Below, piece by piece: positions 50,341 through 59,555 of a stretch of 64,000 bases of DNA (position 1 is the stretch's first letter; the number at the start of each line of letters is the position of its first letter). The stretch comes from Pseudomonas sp. MAG733B. GTDB taxonomy: Bacteria > Pseudomonadota > Gammaproteobacteria > Pseudomonadales > Pseudomonadaceae. The stretch lies in assembly GCF_036884845.1 (NCBI RefSeq), contig NZ_CP145732.1, forward strand, positions 744,001 to 808,000. The letters are read 5' to 3'. The notes under the pieces are model-generated. The model saw only the letters and a list, made by a program, of their open reading frames with translations, did no database searches and was not told the DNA's origin. A program made the position numbers and the translations under genes.

Positions 50341-50369
50341 ATAGGAGCTGCCGCAGGCTGCGATCTTTT
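50341..50369. repeat. Right half of the split REP pair
   Basis: ATAGGAGCTGCCGCAGGCTG and onward to CGATCTTTT, inverted relative to 48856-48884. Confidence 0.85.
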
Positions 50370-50379
50370 GATCTTGTGT

Positions 50380-52485
50380 TTAGAAACTGTAAGTCCCGGT
50401 CACCACCACACTACGCGGCGCACCCGGTTGAATCTGCGCCGCACTGGTGGCCGACGAGTAATACGTCTTGTCGCTGATGTTGTTCAGCGCCGCACGCAAA
50501 TCCCAATCCTTCTGCCGGAACCCGGCCAACGCGTCCCAACGGCCATAACCCGGCAGCACGGTGGTGTTGAGGTTGTCGGCATAACGGTCACCGACCAGGG
50601 TCAGGCCGGTTTCGGCGTACCAGCCCATTTCCGGTTTCCAGGTCAGGAACAGGCTGCCGTTGTGCTTGGCCACGTTGCTGATGCGCTTGCCTTCAAAGCC
50701 GTTGTTGTCTTTCTCGACCGTTGCGTCCTGCACGCCCACGCCGCCGCGCACGTACCAGTTGCCGGTGATCTTGCCGGCAGCGGTCAGCTCTATACCGCGA
50801 GAACGTTGCAGGCCGGTGAGCAAGGTAATGGTCGGGTTGTTCGGATCGCTGGTGCGGCGGTTGTAGAGTTCCAGCTCGTAGATCGCCAGTGTGGTGCTCA
50901 GGCGATCGTCGAGCCAATCGCTCTTCACGCCGATTTCCTTTTGCTTGGTCAGCTCGGGGCTCAGGTCGTTGGTGTTACCCGCCGCGCCCGGCGTGATGCC
51001 GATCAAACCGCCGCCGACCGGCGAGAACGTCTTCGACCAGGACGCGTAGAACGAATGATTCTGCAGTGGCGTCCAGACCAGTCCTACACGTGGGCTGGTG
51101 CTGTGACTGTCACGGTCTTCGGAAATGTCCCGCAGCTTGTTGGTCGACTCGATGTCGAACGTGTCGTAACGCAAACCGCCGAGCAGTTGCCATTGATCGT
51201 TCAGTTGCAACTGATCCTGCACATACACCGCGCGGCTTTCGACTTCGGTGTGAGAACTGCTCGATACCTGCATGCGCCCGGTGTGGCGCAAGTCGCGGTT
51301 GGGGTTGTTCAGGTCCAGCGACGGCACCGGTGAACTGCCCGGCCCGGAAGTGGCGGCGGTGTACAGCGTCGGGTCGCGACGCTGGCTGCCGATCTCGATG
51401 CCGGTCAACAGACGATGTTCCAGGCCGAAGGTATCGAATCCACCTTCCAGTTCAACGTTGTTGTAGACGTTGCGGGTGGTCAGGTCTTGCTGCCAGTGCT
51501 GGCGCGTGACCCGATTGGTCGCCGGGGTGTAGCCGGTGAGGTAGGTGTTGTCGAAGTCACTGTTGAGCTTGAACACGCCCAGCGTCTGGCGCAGTTGCCA
51601 GTTGTCACTGAGTTCGTAGGTGAGTTTCGAGCGCAGGGATTGCGACTTGTCGTCGATGAAATCGTGCTCGCTGCCGTAGGTCGTATCGCGCCCGACATCG
51701 GCCGGGCGGCCATTCACGCCAGGGATTCCGCGATCCGGCGTTCGGTTGTAGCGGCTGTATTCGTACTGCACCAGCCAGTTCAAATCGGGTGTCAGTTGCC
51801 AGCTCATCGAAGGCGCGAACAATTGGCGATTGCCACTCACGCCATCGCGGAAGCTGTTTTCGTCCATGTTGCCCATGTTCAGGCGAAGGCTGATGTTTTC
51901 GGACGGATCGGTGCTGAGGTCGGCGTAAAGACTGCGCAGGTCCTCGCTGCCTCCTTGGGCTTCGATGGTCGAGCGGCGGCCGAATTCCGGCAGTTTGCTC
52001 ACTCGGTTGACGATCCCGCCTTGGCTGCCACGGCCATACAAAACAGCGGCCGGGCCTTTGAGTACATCGATGCGTTCGATGTTGTGCAAGTCGCGCACGT
52101 ACTGGCTGTCGTCGCGGATGCCGTCCAGATAGAAGTCATTGCTGGCGTCGAAGCCACGGATACGCAGGCTGTCGAAACGGGTGTCGGCGCCACTGCTGAC
52201 GTTGGGAATGCCGCTGAGCGCGGTGCCCAGATCGTTGGTGCCGTAGTCAACGACGTTCGAGGTTTTGATCGAGTCGATGGCTTGCGGGACATAGCGTACC
52301 GGCGTGTTGGTGCGGGTCGCGGTGTTGGTTTCCTGCACGCGGGGATCATCGGCTTCCGCTTCGGCGCTGATGGCAGTGGCAGGTAACGTTGTAGGTGCAG
52401 CGTAGGAAAAACCGGCAGACAACAAGGCAGAAAGCCCAAGACTGTAGGGCGTAAGACGAAAAGGGGCAGGCATTGAAAAGCGCAT
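50380..52485 (-). CDS. TonB-dependent siderophore receptor
   Basis: 701-residue outer-membrane receptor of the catecholate/hydroxamate siderophore type: signal peptide (about 1-29), plug domain (VPQAIDSIKTSNVVDYG, LRIRGFDASNDFYLDGIRDD, VLKGPAAVLYGRGSQGG), 22-strand barrel, and C-terminal aromatic Phe (VVVTGTYSF). Similar in layout to Fiu/PiuA-type receptors. It is monocistronic; no siderophore genes are near. The 3' end lies just past the IS-interrupted REP, so the receptor is intact. Confidence 0.9.
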   Translation of the reverse strand: MRFSMPAPFRLTPYSLGLSALLSAGFSYAAPTTLPATAISAEAEADDPRVQETNTATRTNTPVRYVPQAIDSIKTSNVVDYGTNDLGTALSGIPNVSSGADTRFDSLRIRGFDASNDFYLDGIRDDSQYVRDLHNIERIDVLKGPAAVLYGRGSQGGIVNRVSKLPEFGRRSTIEAQGGSEDLRSLYADLSTDPSENISLRLNMGNMDENSFRDGVSGNRQLFAPSMSWQLTPDLNWLVQYEYSRYNRTPDRGIPGVNGRPADVGRDTTYGSEHDFIDDKSQSLRSKLTYELSDNWQLRQTLGVFKLNSDFDNTYLTGYTPATNRVTRQHWQQDLTTRNVYNNVELEGGFDTFGLEHRLLTGIEIGSQRRDPTLYTAATSGPGSSPVPSLDLNNPNRDLRHTGRMQVSSSSHTEVESRAVYVQDQLQLNDQWQLLGGLRYDTFDIESTNKLRDISEDRDSHSTSPRVGLVWTPLQNHSFYASWSKTFSPVGGGLIGITPGAAGNTNDLSPELTKQKEIGVKSDWLDDRLSTTLAIYELELYNRRTSDPNNPTITLLTGLQRSRGIELTAAGKITGNWYVRGGVGVQDATVEKDNNGFEGKRISNVAKHNGSLFLTWKPEMGWYAETGLTLVGDRYADNLNTTVLPGYGRWDALAGFRQKDWDLRAALNNISDKTYYSSATSAAQIQPGAPRSVVVTGTYSF

Positions 52486-52522
52486 CCGTAGAATTTTTTT
52501 TGGCTGTAGCGTTTAGAGTGCG

Positions 52523-52541
52523 AATGGTAATGCTTGCTATT
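52523..52541. promoter_or_regulatory. Possible Fur box upstream of the receptor
   Basis: AATGGTAATGCTTGCTATT, about 40-55 bp upstream of the receptor start, matches the 19-bp Fur consensus at 9 positions. This is weak, but position and gene type fit iron repression. Confidence 0.35.
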
Positions 52542-52756
52542 TACTTCTGTTAATTATTCTTGAGAAGTTCCCTTGGTTGTTTGTTTCCAATTGTGTCGAT
52601 GTTGTTACAAACGGGTTTTCCAGCGGAATTTTCCTTCCCGAAAACACGGGAATTGCTGCACTAAATTTGACTGTCAAAACGCGGTGAAATTGAATTTTCT
52701 GCCACGTAAAGCAATTTCTTAGACGATTTTCGCCTAAATACAGAAGATTCATGAAA

Positions 52757-52786
52757 TTGACACATCCTTAGGCACGCCGCTACGAT
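52757..52786 (+). promoter_or_regulatory. Sigma-70 promoter for the oprD leader
   Basis: TTGACA (52757-52762), an 18-bp spacer and TACGAT (52781-52786). Transcription would start near 52793, about 160 bp before the oprD ATG. The rest of 52486-52950 holds no gene I can support. Confidence 0.5.
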
Positions 52787-52834
52787 TCGGCCAACGCCTG
52801 TGGCAGACCGCCATGACCCTAAAATAATAAGAAG

Positions 52835-52867
52835 GCCCGCCGCGAGAGATCGTGGGCGGGCTTTTTT
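52835..52867 (+). terminator. Terminator in the oprD leader (attenuator or sRNA end)
   Basis: Stem GCCCGCC / GGCGGGC with a 13-nt loop followed by six T, on the coding strand, 84 bp before the oprD ATG and about 42 bp after the expected transcription start. Confidence 0.7.
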
Positions 52868-52950
52868 GTTTGCGGAATGAAAAAAGAGCGCGATAGTGCC
52901 GTTTCAGCCGTTCGACACAGCGCGTTTCAACCCGTAATAAGGAAAACAAA

Positions 52951-54237
52951 ATGTTGAACAAGCGAATCAGCCTGATCGCTCTGGGGATTTTGAGCGCGTC
53001 ACAGGCCATGGCTAACGACCAGGCCGAATCCAAGGGATTTGTTGAAGACAGCAGCCTCAAAGTGCTGCTGCGCAACGCCTACATGAACCGTGATTACAAA
53101 GACGGCAACCAAGACAAAGCCGAGTGGGGCCAAGCGGCCATCGGTACGTTCTCGTCCGGTTTCACCCAAGGCACCATCGGTGTGGGTGTGGATGCCTTCG
53201 GTCTGTACGCACTGCGTCTGGACGGCGGCAAAGGCAAAAGCGGCGCCGGTGGTATCGACTTCTTTAAACAAGGCGACAGCGGCAACGCAGCGGACGACCT
53301 GTCCAAGGGCGGCGCGGCGGTCAAGTTCCGCCTGTCCAGCACCACACTGACCTACGGCGACCAAATGCCGGCCTTGCCGGTGTTGAGCTATGACAACGTG
53401 CGTCTGCTGCCGGAAAGCTACACCGGTACTTTGATCACCTCCAAGGAGATCAAGGGCCTGGAGCTGAACGCCGGTCGCTTCACCGCCGAATCGCGTAAAA
53501 GTGCTGAAGGCCGTGACAGCGGTGGCTTGAAGTCGATCAACGTATTGGGCGGTAGCTACCAGTTCACCGAACAGTTCAAGGCTTCCCTGTACGCCTCCGA
53601 CGTCGAAGACGTGCTGAAGAAGCAATACGTGAATGCCAACTACGTGTTCCCGCTCACCAAGGATCAGTCCCTGACCCTGGACTTCAACGGCTACCGTACC
53701 AAGCTGGACGACTCCTACGTTCAAGACGTCGGCGCTACCGGCGACGACAACAAGATCTGGAGCCTGGCAGCCATCTACGCCACCGGCCCGCACTCGTTCA
53801 CCCTCGGCTACCAGCGCAGCACCGGCGACAGCAACCTGGGCTACGCCTACGGCGGCTACCAGAAAGACCAGAACCGCGTCGGTGACGGTGGCAACACCAT
53901 CTACCTGGCCAACTCCTACTGGTCCGACTTCAACGCCGAAGATGAACGCAGCTGGCAACTGGGCTACGGCCTGGACTTCAGCACCTTCGGTGTTCCGGGC
54001 CTGAGCTACAACTTCGCCTACGTACGCGGTGACAACATCACCACCTCCACCAGCGAAGGCGGCACCGAGCGCGAAATCTTCAACCAGTTCAAGTACGTCG
54101 TGCAAAGCGGCCCGGCCAAAGACCTGAGCGTGAAACTGCGCAGCTCGATCCTGCGCGTGTCGCAGAAGTCGAGCGAGTACAACGTCAGCGGCAACGAAGT
54201 GCGTGTGTTCGTGGATTACCCGATCAATATTTTCTGA
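52951..54237 (+). CDS. OprD-family outer-membrane porin
   Basis: 428 residues: signal peptide (LIALGILSASQAMA, cleaved about 21), then the OprD pattern GFVEDSSLKVLLRNAYMNRD and repeated amphipathic strands, ending VFVDYPINIF. Substrate-specific channels of this family admit small carboxylic acids or basic amino acids. The sugar-acid operon just downstream suggests a carboxylate, but the porin has its own terminator. Confidence 0.92.
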   Translation: MLNKRISLIALGILSASQAMANDQAESKGFVEDSSLKVLLRNAYMNRDYKDGNQDKAEWGQAAIGTFSSGFTQGTIGVGVDAFGLYALRLDGGKGKSGAGGIDFFKQGDSGNAADDLSKGGAAVKFRLSSTTLTYGDQMPALPVLSYDNVRLLPESYTGTLITSKEIKGLELNAGRFTAESRKSAEGRDSGGLKSINVLGGSYQFTEQFKASLYASDVEDVLKKQYVNANYVFPLTKDQSLTLDFNGYRTKLDDSYVQDVGATGDDNKIWSLAAIYATGPHSFTLGYQRSTGDSNLGYAYGGYQKDQNRVGDGGNTIYLANSYWSDFNAEDERSWQLGYGLDFSTFGVPGLSYNFAYVRGDNITTSTSEGGTEREIFNQFKYVVQSGPAKDLSVKLRSSILRVSQKSSEYNVSGNEVRVFVDYPINIF

Positions 54238-54276
54238 TGATTGGTTGCGGTATCGAGGCCTGATGCTGAGAAAGGA

Positions 54277-54303
54277 AAAACCCCGACTGGTTCGGGGTTT
54301 TTT
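54277..54303 (+). terminator. Rho-independent terminator of the porin gene
   Basis: Stem AACCCCGA / TCGGGGTT with loop CTGGT and a T-run, about 40 bp after the stop. Confidence 0.88.
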
Positions 54304-54444
54304 GTGGGCGCTGGAAGGCTCTGGTCTGCGCCATCCGAGAAATTTTAATCACCCGCTGAAGCGAGTTCTCCGCGCTGAATGATCAAAATGAGCATTCGCA
54401 ATGATTGAATTGCGCAATTTAAACCAATGCCCTAAGATTATTTT

Positions 54445-54477
54445 GACTGAATCAATCACTGCGTGATCGGTTCAGTC
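54445..54477. promoter_or_regulatory. 33-bp operator-like palindrome ahead of kdgT
   Basis: 15-bp arms GACTGAATCAATCAC / GTGATCGGTTCAGTC with two mismatches and a 3-bp centre, 51 bp upstream of the GTG start. The operon's own DeoR-type regulator (57875-58645) is the natural candidate to bind it. The remaining gap 54304-54527 is AT-rich promoter DNA without a gene. Confidence 0.6.
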
Positions 54478-54527
54478 ACTTTCGAGGTGAAACACGTCTT
54501 ACCAAACAATTATAAAAGGAGACCCTC

Positions 54528-55535
54528 GTGGCCCAGATCCCAATCAAGCGCACCATTGAACGTATCCCCGGCGGCATGATGATCGTGCCTCTGCTCATCG
54601 GTTCACTGGTGGCGACATTCCTGCCGGACACCCCAAAATTTTTCGGTTCCTTCACCAACGCTTTGTTCACCGGTGCACTGCCCATTCTGGCGGTGTTCTA
54701 TGTGTGCATGGGCGCGAGCATCAACATCAAGTCCACGCCTTACCTGCTGAAAAAGGGCGGCACGCTGCTGGCTACCAAAGTCGGCATCGCTGTGCTGATC
54801 GGCATTGTGCTCGGGCATTTCCTGGGCGAGCAGCCGATTTCCTCGGGGCTCTTCGCCGGCATTTCCACGCTGGCGGTAGTCGCTGCAATGAACGACACCA
54901 ACGGCGGCCTCTACATGGCGTTGATGGGGCAGTACGGCCGCTCCGAAGATGTCGGTGCCTATTCGGTGATGTCGCTGGAATCCGGGCCTTTCCTGACCAT
55001 GGTGACCCTGGGCATCGCCGGTTTGTCGGCCTTCCCTTGGCCGACGCTGGTGGGCAGCATTCTGCCGCTGGCGCTCGGCATGCTGCTGGGTAATCTCGAC
55101 CGGGACATGCGCGATTTTCTGGCCAAAGCCGTGCCGGTGATGATCCCGTTCTTTGCATTGGCCCTTGGCGCCAGCCTGGATCTGCATAACGTCTGGCAGG
55201 CCGGTCTGCTTGGCCTCGGTCTCGGTGTAGCGGTTGTGGTGTTGACGGGTATCCCGCTGTTTTTCGCCGACCGTGCAACCGGTGGCACAGGCGTCGCCGG
55301 TGTAGCCGCAGCGACGACTGCCGGCAACGCCGCCGCCGTGCCCGCGTTGATCGCGGCGGCCAACCCGGTGTACGCCGAAGCCGCCAAGAGTGCGACGTTG
55401 CTGGTGGCCGCTTGTGTAGTCGTCACCGCCATTCTCGCGCCGTTGCTCACCGCCGCCGTTGCCAAACGCGTCCAGCAACGCCAACCCGCCGCCGTCCCGA
55501 AGCGCGAGCCCCAGGAGCAGGAGGCGTTGCGATGA
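54528..55535 (+). CDS. kdgT: KdgT-family sugar-acid transporter
   Basis: 335 residues with about ten membrane helices, matching the 2-keto-3-deoxygluconate permease family ([39 protein letters not shown]). The start is GTG with Shine-Dalgarno AAAGGAGA. Because the following genes handle four-carbon acids, it may import threonate or erythronate rather than ketodeoxygluconate. It overlaps the kinase gene (ATGA). Confidence 0.88.
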   Translation: MAQIPIKRTIERIPGGMMIVPLLIGSLVATFLPDTPKFFGSFTNALFTGALPILAVFYVCMGASINIKSTPYLLKKGGTLLATKVGIAVLIGIVLGHFLGEQPISSGLFAGISTLAVVAAMNDTNGGLYMALMGQYGRSEDVGAYSVMSLESGPFLTMVTLGIAGLSAFPWPTLVGSILPLALGMLLGNLDRDMRDFLAKAVPVMIPFFALALGASLDLHNVWQAGLLGLGLGVAVVVLTGIPLFFADRATGGTGVAGVAAATTAGNAAAVPALIAAANPVYAEAAKSATLLVAACVVVTAILAPLLTAAVAKRVQQRQPAAVPKREPQEQEALR

Positions 55536-56812
55536 GCATGTTGATCATCGCTGACGATCTGTCCGGCGCGGCGGATTGCGCCATCGGCTTTGCCAGTGCC
55601 GGGTTGCAGACCGTGGTGACGCTCGACGCCTCGAATGATCAGCCCGACGCACAGGTGATCGCCGCCGATACCGACACTCGGCGCCTGTCACCCGAACAGG
55701 CCGCCGAGCGTACCGTCGCGGCGTTCAAGGCCCTGCGCAAACCCGGGCAGCGCTTGTACAAGAAAATCGATTCGACCTTGCGCGGCAACTGGGCGGCCGA
55801 AGTTGCCGCCCTGCAACCGCTGGCCGGCCTGGCCATCGTCGCTCCGGCGTTCCCGGCCACCGGGCGCACGCTGCGCGGCGGTCGGGTGTTCGTCAACGGC
55901 CAGCCGCTGGAAACCACCGACACCTGGAAACTGGAAAACGCCGACCGTCCGGCGGACGTCGAAGCCATGCTCGTCGCCGCCGGCCTTCGCACCGCGAAAC
56001 TGGACCTCGACACCTTGCGTGGCAACCCCGATGCACTGGTCCATCATTTCGCCGAACTGGCCCGCAGCACCACGCAGGCACTGATCGTCGATGCGCAAAC
56101 CGAAGACGATCTGCTGACCTTGGCGCGGCTGACCGCCAGCCTGGAGCAGCCGCTGTTCTGGATCGGTTCGGGCGGCCTGGCGCGGGAAATCGCCCGCCTG
56201 CCAGACTTCTTCGCCACGCCTGACCCGCGTGCCGAAACCGCCGTCAGCGAAAGCAATCAGGCGCCGATCCTGGTGCTGGTCGGCAGCCTCTCCGGTGTCT
56301 GCGAGCGACAGTGCAGCGTGCTGAAAGACAGCGGCGGATTGAGCGAATTGATCGTACCGCCAGCGGTTTTGCGCCAAGGCCTCAGCCATCCGGATTGGGC
56401 GACCTGGCAGGCGCGCATCGGCGAGCAGCTCGAGGGCTGGAGTGATCTGTTGCTGCGCATCGGTCGCGACGACGCATTCGATCCGCAGGAAGGCGCGCAC
56501 CTCTCGACCCAGTTGGCTGTGCTGGTCGAGCCGCACTTCGCCAAGATCGGTGGGCTGATCGCCACGGGCGGCGAGACGGCGCGGGCGATCTTGACCACGG
56601 TCGGCATCGACAGCCTGCAACTGCTGGCGGAAGTCGAAGCTGGTGTGGCCTATGGTCGACCCACCGCCTCCCGCCATGGCTATCGCCCGGCAATCATTAC
56701 CAAGGCAGGCGCGTTCGGCACCGACCGCGCCCTGTATGCGGCATGGCAACACCTGAGCGAAATCAATGATCGCTCCCAGCCTCAACGCACACGAACCCAA
56801 GGACTCGAATGA
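55532..56812 (+). CDS. dtnK: Four-carbon acid sugar kinase (DUF1537, DtnK/OtnK type)
   Basis: 426 residues. N-terminal DUF1537 domain ([28 protein letters not shown]) and C-terminal nucleotide-binding domain ([27 protein letters not shown]). Family members phosphorylate D-threonate, L-threonate or erythronate at O4. The ATG at 55532 overlaps the kdgT stop, and a 4-bp overlap links it to pdxA. The precise substrate cannot be read here. Confidence 0.87.
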   Translation: MSMLIIADDLSGAADCAIGFASAGLQTVVTLDASNDQPDAQVIAADTDTRRLSPEQAAERTVAAFKALRKPGQRLYKKIDSTLRGNWAAEVAALQPLAGLAIVAPAFPATGRTLRGGRVFVNGQPLETTDTWKLENADRPADVEAMLVAAGLRTAKLDLDTLRGNPDALVHHFAELARSTTQALIVDAQTEDDLLTLARLTASLEQPLFWIGSGGLAREIARLPDFFATPDPRAETAVSESNQAPILVLVGSLSGVCERQCSVLKDSGGLSELIVPPAVLRQGLSHPDWATWQARIGEQLEGWSDLLLRIGRDDAFDPQEGAHLSTQLAVLVEPHFAKIGGLIATGGETARAILTTVGIDSLQLLAEVEAGVAYGRPTASRHGYRPAIITKAGAFGTDRALYAAWQHLSEINDRSQPQRTRTQGLE

Positions 56813-57816
56813 ACACTATGAGCAATTACCTCCCCATCATCGGCATCACCATGGGCGACGCTTCGGGTGTCGGTCCGGAAATCATCGTCAAAAGCCTGAC
56901 CCACGACATCGTCTACCAACAATGCCGGCCGTTGGTGATCGGCGATGCGCGACGCCTGGAACAGGCCAACGTGATCGTCGGTGGCAGCGCCAAAGTGCGC
57001 CGAATTGAGGACGCGTCACAGGCGCGCTACGAGGCCGGCATCATCGATTGCATCGACCTAGACCTGATCCCCGATGGCTTGCCATTCGGCGAGTTGTCGC
57101 CGATTGCTGGTGACGCCGCGTATCAATACATCGCCCGCGCCGTGGAGCTGGCCGAAGCCAAGCAAATCGATGCGATCTGCACCGCGCCGCTGAACAAGGA
57201 AGCGCTGCACGCCGGCGGCCACAAGTACCCCGGCCACACCGAAATGCTCGCGCACCTGACCCACGTCGACGAAGTGTCGATGATGCTGGTGGCGCCGCAG
57301 CTGCGGGTAATTCACGTCACGACCCACATCGGCATCATCGACGCGATCCGCAAGATCGAGCCGGGCCTGGTGCAACGCACCATCGAACGCGGCAACGCGA
57401 CGTTGATCAAGGCAGGCATTGCCCGGCCACGCATCGGCGTGTGCGGCATCAACCCGCATGCCGGCGAAAACGGCTTGTTCGGTTATGGCGAAGAGGAAGA
57501 AAAAATCATCCCGGCGGTGAAGTTGTTGCAGGCGCGCGGCCTCGACGTGACCGGCCCGTTGCCGGCCGACACGCTGTTCTTCCGTGCCGGTCGCGGCGAT
57601 TTCGACTTGGTGGTAGCGATGTATCACGACCAGGGCCACGGTCCGGTCAAAGTGCTCGGCCTCGAAGCCGGTGTGAACGTGACCGTCGGCCTGGAAGTGA
57701 TTCGTACCTCGGTTGATCACGGCACCGCTTTCGATATCGCCGGCAAGGGTATTGCCGATGAACGCAGCCTGCTTGAAGCACTGCGTCAGGGCGCGGAGCT
57801 GGCCACGCGACGGTGA
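56809..57816 (+). CDS. pdxA2: PdxA2-type 4-phospho-threonate/hydroxythreonine dehydrogenase
   Basis: 335-residue PdxA-family enzyme: GITMGDASGVGPEII (about 10-24), metal-binding His in YPGHTEMLAHLT, YHDQGHGPVK, and GTAFDIAGKG near the end. Pairing with a DUF1537 kinase marks the PdxA2 role, oxidising 4-phospho-D-threonate (or -erythronate) to a dihydroxyacetone-phosphate precursor, rather than vitamin B6 synthesis. Two starts (56809, 56818) are possible. Confidence 0.88.
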   Translation: MNTMSNYLPIIGITMGDASGVGPEIIVKSLTHDIVYQQCRPLVIGDARRLEQANVIVGGSAKVRRIEDASQARYEAGIIDCIDLDLIPDGLPFGELSPIAGDAAYQYIARAVELAEAKQIDAICTAPLNKEALHAGGHKYPGHTEMLAHLTHVDEVSMMLVAPQLRVIHVTTHIGIIDAIRKIEPGLVQRTIERGNATLIKAGIARPRIGVCGINPHAGENGLFGYGEEEEKIIPAVKLLQARGLDVTGPLPADTLFFRAGRGDFDLVVAMYHDQGHGPVKVLGLEAGVNVTVGLEVIRTSVDHGTAFDIAGKGIADERSLLEALRQGAELATRR

Positions 57817-57874
57817 TGAGCTGCGGCGGCGCGGTCGTGTAAGATCGGCAACCGTCCAAACAACGAGACCCGCC

Positions 57875-58645
57875 ATGAAAGTGTCCGAACGTCACCGCGC
57901 CATCCTCGAACTCGTGCGCATCGGCGATGCCAACGTCGAGCAATTGAGCGCGGCGCTCGGCGTCTCGGAAGCGACCGTGCGACGCGACCTGACCATGCTC
58001 GCCAAACAGCGGCACCTGGTGCGCACCTACGGCGGCGCCACCGCTGTGGTCGGCGTGCACGAACCGGAAGCCTCGCTGGAAGAACGCAAAACCAGCCAGT
58101 GGGAACAGAAAGACGCCATCGCCCTGGCGGCCGCTGCCCACGTGCAGGACGGCGATACTGTGCTGCTCGACGGCGGCACAACCTGCGCCGCACTGGCCCA
58201 TCACCTTTGCTCACGCCAGGACGTGCACGTGGTCACCAACAACCTGCTCGCCGTGATGACTTTGGCCAACGCACCCGGTGTACGACTGACCCTGATCGGC
58301 GGCGACCTGCGCGGGTCGAGCATGAGCACGTTGGGACCCTTGGCGGAACTGACCCTCAGCCGCTTGAGCGTCGACAAAGCCTTCCTCGGCGCGGACGGCG
58401 TGGTCGCGGAATTCGGCTTGTGCGAAGCGAGTGCGCAGCAGGCCTATCTCAAGGAGTGCATCATCAAACGGGCGGCGCAGATCGTCGTCCTCGCCGACAC
58501 CGACAAACTCGGCCGCGCGCGGCAACAGCATTGGACGCCGATTGAGCGCGAGTGGCGGTTGATAACCTGTGCGGCGGCGGATGAGGCGATGCTTGCGCCG
58601 TTTTATGCGCTCAAGCAGATCACTGTGGAAACGGTGATCGTGTAG
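57875..58645 (+). CDS. DeoR-family transcriptional repressor
   Basis: 256 residues: DeoR helix-turn-helix (VEQLSAALGVSEATVRRDLT, about 20-39) and the sugar-phosphate-sensing DeoRC domain (DGGTTCAALAHHL, VVTNNLLAVM, FLGADGV). It ends the kdgT-dtnK-pdxA operon, 58 bp after pdxA, and probably represses it until a phosphorylated intermediate appears. The ATG at 57875 fits the family; the upstream open frame lies inside pdxA. Confidence 0.9.
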   Translation: MKVSERHRAILELVRIGDANVEQLSAALGVSEATVRRDLTMLAKQRHLVRTYGGATAVVGVHEPEASLEERKTSQWEQKDAIALAAAAHVQDGDTVLLDGGTTCAALAHHLCSRQDVHVVTNNLLAVMTLANAPGVRLTLIGGDLRGSSMSTLGPLAELTLSRLSVDKAFLGADGVVAEFGLCEASAQQAYLKECIIKRAAQIVVLADTDKLGRARQQHWTPIEREWRLITCAAADEAMLAPFYALKQITVETVIV

Positions 58646-58677
58646 GAACAGATTCAAGCACGTAGGTTGAAACACAA

Positions 58678-58704
58678 AAGCCCCGAATGATTCGGGGCTT
58701 TTTC
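58678..58704 (+). terminator. Rho-independent terminator of the sugar-acid operon
   Basis: Stem AAGCCCCGAA / TTCGGGGCTT with loop TGA and a T-run, about 33 bp after the DeoR stop. Confidence 0.9.
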
Positions 58705-58875
58705 GTTGAGTTGATTTCCTTGTGCGCAAATATTGCGACACGTTACGGACTACATCAAAAGGAGCCAGGTCTTACTGCGGATAAAGCCAGCGATGACTAC
58801 TAAACAGTGTCACCCGAATCGAATACTCAGAGGTGTTCGGAGGGCAATCGACTGTTTCAGGTAGGAATCCATCTT

Positions 58876-59223
58876 TTGAAGAGATTTGCTTTTGTAAACG
58901 AAGCTGCAACGCGTGAGTACAAAGATCTACCGGGCTGGGTGCAAGATGAGTTCGGGAAAGACCTGATGCGTGTGCAATACAGCGCAGATCCAGAGCTCGC
59001 AATAAAGCAGCTGAGTTCAGTAGGTGCGGGCGCCATTGAGTTGATCATCAATGGCAATCCGGCATACCGATGCGTCTACATTGCGAAGTATGCAGGCACC
59101 ATTTTCGTCCTTCATTCATTCGTAAAAACGACAAACGGAACCGATCGTCACGCAATGGCCGTTGCCCAAGACCGGCTGAAGGAGCTGAAAAGGGAGCTAC
59201 GAAACCTAGGGTTTAATGTCTAG
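58876..59223 (+). CDS. RelE/HigB-type (DUF891, Gp49-like) toxin
   Basis: 115 residues from a TTG at 58876 (MKRFAFVNEA), preceded by AGGA at a 9-bp distance. A GTG at 58807 would add 23 residues. Family features are EYKDLPGWVQDEFG, GAIELIINGNPAYRCVYIAK and IFVLHSFVKTTNGT. Such proteins are usually mRNA-cleaving toxins paired with an XRE antitoxin. The partner is present, but on the opposite strand, with the two stop codons overlapping in CTAG. Confidence 0.82.
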   Translation: MKRFAFVNEAATREYKDLPGWVQDEFGKDLMRVQYSADPELAIKQLSSVGAGAIELIINGNPAYRCVYIAKYAGTIFVLHSFVKTTNGTDRHAMAVAQDRLKELKRELRNLGFNV

Positions 59224-59543
59224 CTGGCGCGAGACTGAGAAATGACTATCCGGGGAAGGGCACCGGCTTCGTTGGAGGGCAACGTGAACGTGGTGCGAAA
59301 TCCCAGTCTATCCAGCATGTCCATCATTGCGTCGATCGTAAACTTCTCGATCTTGCCTGTGGTTAGCTCAGAAATGCGTGATTGGGTCACGTTCAACAAG
59401 GAGGCCGCTTCGCTCTGCTTGAGACCCAGTTTTTTGATGCAGTCACTGATGAATATCGACAGCTCCATTTTCAACGCCATTTTGCTGGCAAGTTCCTCGT
59501 CGTGCGTAACGTGGAACGGGCTATCAAAGAATTGAATTGCCAT
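59220..59543 (-). CDS. XRE-family antitoxin, convergent with its toxin
   Basis: 107 residues. The helix-turn-helix (CIKKLGLKQSEAASLLNVTQ, SRISELTTGKIEKF) lies at about 35-72, with an N-terminal segment and a C-terminal strand as in HigA2-type antitoxins. An 18-bp palindrome upstream (59556-59573) is a natural autoregulatory site. In most such modules toxin and antitoxin genes are in tandem; here they face each other. Confidence 0.85.
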   Translation of the reverse strand: MAIQFFDSPFHVTHDEELASKMALKMELSIFISDCIKKLGLKQSEAASLLNVTQSRISELTTGKIEKFTIDAMMDMLDRLGFRTTFTLPSNEAGALPRIVISQSRAS

Positions 59544-59555
59544 GAGAATTTACTC

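Larger units (their letters stand above)
48897..50342 (+). mobile_element. IS110-family (IS1111-type) insertion sequence
   Basis: One transposase gene, a short left non-coding end (about 90 bp) and a long right non-coding end (about 250 bp). The subterminal inverted repeat ATGGACTCGC (48911-48920) / GCGAGTCCAT (50329-50338) is typical of the IS1111 subgroup. The tips are asymmetrical and no target duplication is seen, as expected for this family. The exact ends are estimates to within a few bases. It interrupts a REP palindrome. Confidence 0.85.
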
